Shown here: piece by piece, positions 57,598 to 64,000 of the stretch
How the letters are laid out: every line of letters begins with the position of its first letter
How positions within the stretch are numbered: the stretch's first letter is position 1
DNA from: Amycolatopsis sp. GM8
GTDB lineage: Bacteria > Actinomycetota > Actinomycetes > Mycobacteriales > Pseudonocardiaceae
Direction: 5' to 3'
Assembly: GCF_021653975.1 (NCBI RefSeq)
Contig: NZ_JAJKFK010000001.1
Location: 712,863 to 776,862, forward strand
Length of the DNA: 64,000 nucleotides
The notes under the pieces: model-generated
What the model was told of the DNA's origin: nothing
What the model saw: the letters and a program-made list of their open reading frames with translations, nothing else
The model's database searches: none
Made by a program: the position numbers and the translations under genes

Positions 57598-58662
57598 ATG
57601 GAACACGACGCCGATCTGCCGGGCCGCGTCGAGCGCGTGCTGGCCCGGTTCCTGCGCGAAGCGGGCGAGCAGATCCAGGCGACCGAACCCGGGTTCGCCT
57701 CCGGCGTCGACGCGCTCACGGAATTCGTGCTACGCGGGGGAAAACGACTGCGGCCGACGTTCGCGTGGTGGGCCTGGCGCGGCACCGGCGGCGACGAGTC
57801 CGACGCGGAAGGCGTGCTGGAGGTGGTCGCGAGCCTGGAGCTGGTGCAGGCCTGCGCGCTCATCCACGACGATGTCATCGACTCCTCCGACTCGCGGCGC
57901 GGCCGGCCGACCGTGCACGTCGCGTTCGCCGATCTGCACACCGCCCAGCAGTGGTCCGGGATGCCGGCGGCGTTCGGGCGCGCGGTGGCCGTGCTCATCG
58001 GCGACCTCGCGCTCGCCTGGGCCGACGACATGTTCGGCGCGGCGCCGCTGCCCGAACGGGTCCTCGACGCGGCGCGCCCGGTGTGGCGCGCGATGCGGAC
58101 GGAAGTCCTGGCAGGGCAGTACCTCGACATCCACACGCAGGCCACCGGGGACGCCTCACCCGAGGCGGCGCTGCGGGTGAGCCGCCTCAAAACCGCCGCG
58201 TACACGGTGGAACGGCCGTTGCAGCTGGGCGCCGCGCTGGCCGGGGCGCCCGCCGGGCAGGTGGCCGCGCTGCGGGAGTTCGGCCGCGATCTCGGGATCG
58301 CGTTCCAGCTGCGCGACGATCTGCTTGGGGTATTCGGCGATCCGTCGGTCACCGGCAAGCCCGCGGGCGACGATCTGCGTGAGGGCAAGCGAACCCTGTT
58401 GATCGCGCTCGGGCTGCGGCAGGCCGGTGCCGCGCAGGCCGGGATCATCACCGCGGCGCTGGGCAATCCGGCACTGTCCGAAAAGGAGGTCGACCAGGTG
58501 CGTGCGACGTTGCGGGAAGCCGGCGCGGTGTCCGCTGTGGAGCGCCGCATCGACGAGCTGACCGGTACCGCGCTTTCGGCTCTGCGTAAGGCGGATCTCA
58601 CCGAGCCGGCGACCGCCGCGCTGACCGGGCTCGCGGCCAGAGCCACCCAGAGGACGTACTGA
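57598..58662 (+). CDS. polyprenyl (geranylgeranyl-type) diphosphate synthase
   Basis: 354 residues with both Asp-rich motifs: LIHDDVIDSSDSRRG (first) and FQLRDDLLGVFGD (second), plus GGKRLRPTFAWWAWRG. It condenses isopentenyl diphosphate with allylic primers. Chain length cannot be fixed by eye; a C20 product suits the crtI-like gene that begins right after its stop. Confidence 0.92.
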   Translation: MEHDADLPGRVERVLARFLREAGEQIQATEPGFASGVDALTEFVLRGGKRLRPTFAWWAWRGTGGDESDAEGVLEVVASLELVQACALIHDDVIDSSDSRRGRPTVHVAFADLHTAQQWSGMPAAFGRAVAVLIGDLALAWADDMFGAAPLPERVLDAARPVWRAMRTEVLAGQYLDIHTQATGDASPEAALRVSRLKTAAYTVERPLQLGAALAGAPAGQVAALREFGRDLGIAFQLRDDLLGVFGDPSVTGKPAGDDLREGKRTLLIALGLRQAGAAQAGIITAALGNPALSEKEVDQVRATLREAGAVSAVERRIDELTGTALSALRKADLTEPATAALTGLAARATQRTY

Positions 58663-60117
58663 ATGCGCACCGGTCAGGTCGTCGTGATCGGGGCCGGGCT
58701 CGCCGGCCTGTCCGCGGCGCTGCACCTGCTCGGCGCGGGCCGCGCGGTCACGGTGCTGGAACAGGAAGACCGGCCGGGCGGGCGGGTCGGCGGCCAGGAG
58801 TACGACGGGTACACGGCGGACACGGGCGCGACCGTGCTCACCATGCCGGAGCTGCTCGACGAGGCGCTGGCGGCGGCAGGCCAGCCGAACCCGTTGCGGC
58901 TCGTCCGGCTGGATCCGGCCTACCACGCGCGATTCGCCGACGGCAGCTCGATCGCCGTGCGCACCGACGGCGACGCGATGGAAGCGGAGATCCGCGCGTT
59001 CGCGGGCGCGCGTGAGGCCGACGGCTACCGGAAGCTGCGCCGGTGGCTGACCGAGCTGTACGCGGTCGAGAAGGACCGTTTCCTGGGCGCGAACTTCGAC
59101 TCACCGCTCGATCTCGCGCGGCCGGAGTTGCTGAAACTGCTCGCACTGGGCGGATTCGGGCGGCTCGGCCCGCGGATCGGCCGGTTCCTCGGTGACGAGC
59201 GGTTGCGGCGGTTGTTCTCGTTCCAGGCGCTTTACGCGGGTCTGGACCCGCGGACCGCGCTCGCCGCGTACGGCGTCATCCCGTACATGGACACGATCGC
59301 GGGCGTGTACTACCCGCTCGGCGGCATGGGCCGGGTCGGGCGCGTGCTCGCGGACGCCGCCGAGCGGGCCGGTGCGCGGCTGCGGTTCAAGACCGAAGCC
59401 GCTTGGCTGGAAAGGGTTTCCGGGCGCGTGCGGGCGGTGCGCACGCGCGCGGGCGAGCGGATCGAATGCGACGCGGTCGTGCTGGCGACCGAGCTGACCA
59501 CGGCCTACCGGCTGCTCGGCGCCCGGCCGCGGCGGCCGGTTCCGCTGCGGTTCTCGCCGTCCGCGGTGGTCATGCACGGCCGGACCGGCCGCAGCTGGCC
59601 GGAGCTGGGCCACCACACGATTTTCTTCGGTGCCGCCTGGAAAAGGACGTTCGCGGAGATCATCCGTGAAGGACGGCTGATGTCCGATCCGTCGCTGCTG
59701 GTGACCCGGCCGACCGCGACCGATCCGTCGCTGGCCTCGAGCGGGCAGGTGGTGTCCGTGCTCGCGCCCGCGCCGAACCTGCGCGCCGGCCGGATCGACT
59801 GGTCCCGCGTCGGCCCGGCCTATCGAGAGGAACTGGTGCGGGTACTGGCTTCCCGCGGACTGACCGGGTTCGGCGAGGCGTACCGAGTGGACGAACTGGT
59901 CACGCCACGGGACTGGGCGGACCGCGGGCTGGCCGCCGGCACGCCGTTCTCGCTGGCGCACACCTTCACCCAAACGGGACCATTCCGCCCACGAAACCTG
60001 GTGCGGGGCATGGAAAACGTGGCACTGGCCGGCTGCGGCACGACACCGGGCGTTGGCATCCCACCGGTGCTGATCTCCGGCCGTCTCGCCGCCGCGAGGA
60101 TCACGATGATCACTTAA
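58663..60117 (+). CDS. CrtI-like phytoene/polyene desaturase family oxidoreductase
   Basis: 484 residues. An N-terminal FAD motif, VVIGAGLAGLSAALHLLGAG, and LEQEDRPGGRVGG are followed by the substrate-binding middle and a C-terminal GMENVALAGCGTTPGVGIPPV block typical of the CrtI/HpnE group. It begins directly after the prenyl synthase stop, so the pair is one operon. No phytoene synthase is nearby, so the substrate may be another isoprenoid. Confidence 0.82.
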   Translation: MRTGQVVVIGAGLAGLSAALHLLGAGRAVTVLEQEDRPGGRVGGQEYDGYTADTGATVLTMPELLDEALAAAGQPNPLRLVRLDPAYHARFADGSSIAVRTDGDAMEAEIRAFAGAREADGYRKLRRWLTELYAVEKDRFLGANFDSPLDLARPELLKLLALGGFGRLGPRIGRFLGDERLRRLFSFQALYAGLDPRTALAAYGVIPYMDTIAGVYYPLGGMGRVGRVLADAAERAGARLRFKTEAAWLERVSGRVRAVRTRAGERIECDAVVLATELTTAYRLLGARPRRPVPLRFSPSAVVMHGRTGRSWPELGHHTIFFGAAWKRTFAEIIREGRLMSDPSLLVTRPTATDPSLASSGQVVSVLAPAPNLRAGRIDWSRVGPAYREELVRVLASRGLTGFGEAYRVDELVTPRDWADRGLAAGTPFSLAHTFTQTGPFRPRNLVRGMENVALAGCGTTPGVGIPPVLISGRLAAARITMIT

Positions 60118-60126
60118 GCTGGGGCC

Positions 60127-60915
60127 ATGACTTCTGCCGCAACCCGGCCCGTCCGCGTGGGCCTGCAGCTCCAGCCCCAGCACGCCGACTACAAGGCCAT
60201 CCGCGAAACGGCCGCCCGCGCCGAGGATCTCGGCGCCGACATCGTCTTCAACTGGGATCACTTCTACCCGCTGAGCGGCGAACCCGAAGGCAAGCACTTC
60301 GAGTGCTGGACGATGCTCGGCGCCTGGGCCGAGCAGACGTCCCGTGTGCAGATCGGCGCGCTCGTCACGTGCAACACCTATCGCAACCCGGAACTGCTCG
60401 CCGACATGGCGCGCACCGTCGACCACATCAGCGACGGCCGGCTGATCCTCGGCATCGGCGCGGGCTGGTTCCAGAAGGACTACGACGAGTACGGCTACGA
60501 GTTCGGCACGGCGGGCAGCCGCCTGGCGGATCTCGCGGAGTCCTTGCCGCGGATCGAATCCCGCCTGGCGAAGCTCAACCCCGCGCCGACGCGGCACATC
60601 CCGGTGCTGATCGGTGGTGGCGGCGAGAAGAAGACACTGCGGCTCGTCGCACAGCACGCCGACATCTGGCACGGCTTCGGTGACCCGGCGATCGTCGAGC
60701 GCAAGGTCGGCATCCTGAAGCAGCACTGCGCCGACGTCGGCCGCGACCCGAGTGAGATCGAGATCTCGACGGGTGTCATCGGCGAGCCGGGCGAGCTCGG
60801 TCCGACGCTGCGCGACCTGGGCGTCTCGCTGTTCACCGTCGGCGTCAGCGGCCCGGACTACGACCTGGCCACGCTCAAGAAGTGGATCGACTGGCGGGAC
60901 GCGCAGAACTCCTGA
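60127..60915 (+). CDS. LLM class F420-dependent oxidoreductase
   Basis: 262 residues of the luciferase-like fold (VFNWDHFYPLSGE, ALVTCNTYRNPELLADMARTVDHIS, LGIGAGWFQKDYDEYGYEF, VLIGGGGEKKTLRL). The group uses coenzyme F420 in mycobacteria and relatives. TAAGCT, which overlaps the stop of the CrtI-like gene, ends six bases before the ATG, so it has its own leaderless promoter. Confidence 0.88.
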   Translation: MTSAATRPVRVGLQLQPQHADYKAIRETAARAEDLGADIVFNWDHFYPLSGEPEGKHFECWTMLGAWAEQTSRVQIGALVTCNTYRNPELLADMARTVDHISDGRLILGIGAGWFQKDYDEYGYEFGTAGSRLADLAESLPRIESRLAKLNPAPTRHIPVLIGGGGEKKTLRLVAQHADIWHGFGDPAIVERKVGILKQHCADVGRDPSEIEISTGVIGEPGELGPTLRDLGVSLFTVGVSGPDYDLATLKKWIDWRDAQNS

Positions 60916-61039
60916 CCCGGTGCGCGGCAACACGTTCCCGCGTCGCACAACGCGCTGAGCCATAGCGGCGCGGGGCGCGCGTACCCGGCCAGCGCGGCGT
61001 TGAGTAGCCCCGCCGCCTGATTCACGCCTCGCGCCGCGA

Positions 61040-61610
61040 AGATCGCGTCCTCGGCGATCGGCGGTCCGGTGTTCGGCGCACTGCTCGGTCGCCCGCACCG
61101 GCCCGGCCGTCGCGGGCGGCTGGACCTCCCAGCTGCCGCGCGGCGGCCACCCGCTGGCACGGGCGACGGCGCTGGATGCGATGACGTTCAGCGGCGCGAG
61201 CCTCACCGGCCCGGCGCTCGTCGCGGACCGGCTGGGCGCGCCGGCCGCGGTGGCGACGGCCATCGGGCTGGTCGTGCTGCCCGCTACTGGGCGCCGAGCG
61301 GCGCGAGCCGTGGCGGCGGCGCGAGCCGGGGCCGCGATCGCGGCGCTCACGAGCAACGCCCTCCTGGCGCGGCGGCCATGGCGCGGGACGCCGGACGGGC
61401 TGGTGCTCGCGAACACGCTCGTACTCGCCGCGAGCGCGGCCCTGAGCGCGTTACCCGGCCATCACCGGCTTCGCCGCGGCTTCGGCGCTCGCGGGCCTCC
61501 TGGCGGCCGGCTCGCTCACCGGCTGCCTGCTCGCGGCGGCCGCGGTTCAGCTGCTGGCGGCGGCCACGTACCTGGCGCTCAGAACGCCATTGCCTGCGCG
61601 CGCCTCTTGA
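61040..61610 (+). pseudogene. truncated, frameshifted MFS transporter
   Basis: Three consecutive frames carry transporter-like sequence: AIGGPVFGALLGRPH near 61054; RTGPAVAGGWTSQLP on to SLTGPALVADRLGAP and IGLVVLP up to about 61455; then ITGFAAASALAGLLAAGSL, ending with AATYLALRTPLPARAS and a stop at 61610. At least two frameshifts separate them and the first half of the protein is missing. 60916-61040 shows nothing more. Confidence 0.65.
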
Positions 61611-61956
61611 CCTCGGTGCCGTGGTTGGTGCGCAGGGCGTTGATCGGGGTGGTCCCCGGCAGGGACTCGTCCGCCGAGTACAGCCACCGCAGCATTTCCG
61701 TCCGGCTGAACCCGGCGTCCTGCAGCAGCGTCAGCAGGCCCGCCAGACCCTTCACCGGGGTCGAGCCGGCCAGGAAGTCGGCCGGCACGAACAGATCGCC
61801 GTCCCTGCGGACGGCGAGCAGCTGTCCATCACGCAGCAGCTGCCGCACCTTGTTCACGGACTGGCCCAACGCCTCACTGACCTTTGCCAGCGACAGCACG
61901 GCGACGTCCGGCCCGAGCACGTCATCAGCGACTGGAATCGCACTCACAGCTGACAC
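61579..61956 (-). CDS. Rv2175c family DNA-binding protein
   Basis: 125 residues. LSLAKVSEALGQSVNKVRQLLRDG is a helix-turn-helix, followed by FVPADFLAGSTPVKGLAGLL. In M. tuberculosis Rv2175c lies beside pknL, is phosphorylated by PknL, and loses DNA binding as a result; the same divergent arrangement is kept here. Its 3' end overlaps the decayed MFS gene by 32 bases. Confidence 0.92.
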   Translation of the reverse strand: MSAVSAIPVADDVLGPDVAVLSLAKVSEALGQSVNKVRQLLRDGQLLAVRRDGDLFVPADFLAGSTPVKGLAGLLTLLQDAGFSRTEMLRWLYSADESLPGTTPINALRTNHGTEVKRRAQAMAF

Positions 61957-62070
61957 TGTGCCACATCGGGCATCACCGAGGGCAATATCGAACCTTTGGG
62001 TTAACGAAACTTCAATCCGGCAGCCCGGGGGTTACCCACCCGGGTGGCGGAAGTCCGTACGATCGCCTCC

Positions 62071-64000
62071 GTGACAACCACCGACACCGGGCTGGCCGGG
62101 ACGCTCCTGGAGCGGCGTTACCGGGTCGACTCACCGATCGCCAGGGGCGGCATGTCCTCGGTGTACCGGGGTGCCGACACCCGGCTGGACCGCCCCGTCG
62201 CCATCAAGATCATGGACCCGCGGTTCGCCGACGACCGGTCGTTCGTCGAGCGCTTCGAACGCGAAGCCCGCTCCGCGGCCAAGCTGCACCACCCGAACGT
62301 CGTCACGGTGCACGACCAGGGCGTCGATGACGAGCACGTCTTCCTGGTGATGGAGCTGGTCGACGGCGGCACGCTGCGTGACCTGCTGGAGGAGCGCGGC
62401 CGGCTCGACGTGCAGCTGACGCTGACCATCGCCGAGCAGATGCTCGCCGCGCTGGCCGCCGCGCACACCGCCGGTCTCGTGCACCGCGATGTCAAGCCGG
62501 AGAACGTGCTGATCGGGCGTACCGGCACGCCGCCGACGGGTGTGGTGAAGGTCGCCGACTTCGGTCTCGTGCGCGCCGTCGCGAGCTCGGGCACCACCAG
62601 CTCCAGCATCATCCTCGGCACCGTCGCCTACCTCGCGCCCGAGCAGGTCACCACCGGTCTCGCCGCCGAGCGCGGCGACGTGTACTCGGCCGGGATCGTG
62701 CTGTACGAGATGCTCACCGGCCAGGCCCCCTACACCGGCGACACCGCGATTTCCGTGGCGTACCGGCATGTCAACGACGACGTGCCCGCCCCGGGCATCG
62801 TCACACCGGGCATCCCGCCCGCGATCGACGACCTCGTACTGCGCGCCACCCGTCGCGACCCCGAAGCACGGCCGGCCGACGCGGGCGCGTTCCTGCAGGA
62901 GCTGCGGCAGATCAGGGCCGCGCTCGGCATGGCGCCGGTCGCCGTCCCGGTGCCGGGCAAGCCGGAACCCTTGCCGGACGCGGAAACCACCATCCCGGCG
63001 TTCGCTCCGGTCGGCAACACCGCGCCGGTCAGCGGACCGCGCGGCACGCGGGCGATCCCGATGGCGCCTCCCCCGCCCAGGTTCTCCCACACGTCGCCGC
63101 CCGTTCCGCCGGAAGAACCGCAGCCGGACGGCGGAACCGGGCGCCCCGCGCTGATCTGGTCACTCGCGGCGATCGCGATCGTGCTGTTCGGGATCGGGAT
63201 CTGGTGGGTCACCGCCGGGCCGACCTCGGTCAGCAGCAGCTCCATCCCGCAGGTCGCCGGGATGGACCAGGCGACCGCGGCGAAAACGCTGACCGACGCC
63301 GGGTTCAGCCCCAAATTCACCCAGCAGCGCAACAACAGCGTGGCCGCGGGCCTCGCCGTACGCACCGATCCGGCGACCGGGACGGGCGCCGTGCGCGGGA
63401 GCAGCGTGACCGTCGTGCTGTCCGCCGGGCGCCCGACGGTGCCCGACATCGGCACCAGCACGTCGCTCACGCAGGCGGAGAGCGCGCTCATCGCGGCCGA
63501 GCTGATCCCGCAGCACGACGCGAACGCCGACCAGTTCAGCAACACGGTGGTCAGCGGGAACGTCATCCGGGTGGACCCGAAGCCGGGTACCCAGCTGGAC
63601 GTGAACGCGCCGGTGTCGGTCATCGTGTCGAAGGGCCCGCCGCCGCAGCCGGTGCCCGACGTCGTCGGGCTGCCGCACGACCAGGCGTTCGCGACCCTGC
63701 AGCAGGCCGGTTTCCAGCCGTTCGACGCGGGCAACGAGTTCTCCAAGGACGTGCCCGCGGGCGCGGTCACGAAGACGAACCCGGCGGCCAACAGCTCGGT
63801 CTCCGACGGCACCATGCGGGTCGGCGTGTTCACCAACAACGCCGTGCAGGTGCCGTCCGTGGTCGGCCGGCAGATCCAGGACGCGATCCAGATCCTCCAG
63901 CAGGCCGGGCTGCAGCCGGACTTCAAGAGCGGCGGCGACCAGGGCGGGCGCGGCCGGGACAAAGGTGGGTTCGGTTTCGTGATTCAGCAGGATCCGCAGC
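62071..64000 (+). CDS. pknL: Ser/Thr protein kinase PknL (3' end beyond the window)
   Basis: Partial, at least 643 residues. The kinase domain (about 15-275) has GGMSSVYRG, VAIKIMD, HRDVKPENV, DFGLVRA and APEQ. A Pro-rich juxtamembrane region and one membrane helix (about 360-382) lead to extracellular PASTA repeats, of which three are complete and a fourth is cut off by the window edge. PASTA domains bind peptidoglycan or lipid II. TACGAT is seven bases before the GTG start. Confidence 0.95.
   Translation, partial: MTTTDTGLAGTLLERRYRVDSPIARGGMSSVYRGADTRLDRPVAIKIMDPRFADDRSFVERFEREARSAAKLHHPNVVTVHDQGVDDEHVFLVMELVDGGTLRDLLEERGRLDVQLTLTIAEQMLAALAAAHTAGLVHRDVKPENVLIGRTGTPPTGVVKVADFGLVRAVASSGTTSSSIILGTVAYLAPEQVTTGLAAERGDVYSAGIVLYEMLTGQAPYTGDTAISVAYRHVNDDVPAPGIVTPGIPPAIDDLVLRATRRDPEARPADAGAFLQELRQIRAALGMAPVAVPVPGKPEPLPDAETTIPAFAPVGNTAPVSGPRGTRAIPMAPPPPRFSHTSPPVPPEEPQPDGGTGRPALIWSLAAIAIVLFGIGIWWVTAGPTSVSSSSIPQVAGMDQATAAKTLTDAGFSPKFTQQRNNSVAAGLAVRTDPATGTGAVRGSSVTVVLSAGRPTVPDIGTSTSLTQAESALIAAELIPQHDANADQFSNTVVSGNVIRVDPKPGTQLDVNAPVSVIVSKGPPPQPVPDVVGLPHDQAFATLQQAGFQPFDAGNEFSKDVPAGAVTKTNPAANSSVSDGTMRVGVFTNNAVQVPSVVGRQIQDAIQILQQAGLQPDFKSGGDQGGRGRDKGGFGFVIQQDPQ

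Overview
The window is high-GC actinobacterial chromosome. The mix of genes (mycothiol-type DinB enzymes, an F420-type LLM oxidoreductase, a PknL/Rv2175c pair, an Rv0247c-Rv0250c type succinate dehydrogenase operon, miaB next to an Rv2732c homologue, recX-recA-DUF3046) points to Pseudonocardiales, most likely Amycolatopsis or a close relative. That placement is inferred from gene content and style, not from a marker gene. No rRNA, tRNA, CRISPR array, insertion sequence or prophage was seen.

Layout. 0-5 kb: a GntR/FCD regulator, sucCD, a DinB-like protein and an oxalate/formate-type MFS carrier; the three promoter regions share one operator-like motif. 5-12.5 kb: a GH3 beta-glucosidase, a Na+/H+ antiporter, a methyltransferase, miaB with its membrane partner, and a MazEF-type toxin-antitoxin pair. 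12.6-16 kb: a four-gene glutamate-type ABC importer (gluABCD) with a strong hairpin between gluB and gluC. 16-19.3 kb: a GH63-like glycosidase divergent from a ROK repressor, flanked by decayed coding sequence. 19.3-27.4 kb: the Sdh1-type operon, divergent from Entner-Doudoroff edd-eda, then a lipase-maturation-factor-like membrane protein. 27.4-29.9 kb: recX-recA-DUF3046 with a LexA box in the recA promoter. 30-36 kb: a quinone-oxidoreductase-like enzyme, DUF2306 protein, NarL/LuxR two-component system, a hydrolase and a membrane-anchored Hsp70-like protein. 36-46 kb: the giant helicase Lhr, peptide deformylase, an ACT-GNAT fusion, a VOC protein and a KimA-like permease. 46-50 kb: a LexA-controlled HEPN + mycothiol-enzyme operon, a 24-residue eight-cysteine micropeptide gene with a perfect Shine-Dalgarno and an intrinsic terminator, YbaK, a GNAT and an HhH-like small protein. 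49-57.5 kb: an EamA exporter with a riboswitch-like leader, a DUF885 peptidase, metF, a bile-acid/sodium symporter family protein divergent from a LysR regulator, AraC, and two hydrolases. 57.5-64 kb: a polyprenyl synthase-CrtI pair, an LLM enzyme, an MFS pseudogene, an Rv2175c homologue and the start of pknL, cut by the window end.

Four observations deserve most attention. (1) Two LexA boxes lie in and beside a near-consensus promoter of a HEPN gene, with the same architecture as recA. (2) A micropeptide with 8 Cys in 24 residues, missed by ordinary ORF size limits, sits in a complete transcription unit. (3) The leader of the EamA gene has a long closing stem followed by two mutually exclusive hairpins. 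(4) Families of exactly 21-bp repeats sit just downstream of stop codons at four loci. Many genes also show a TANNNT element six or seven bases before the start codon, which suggests leaderless transcripts and helped fix several starts.
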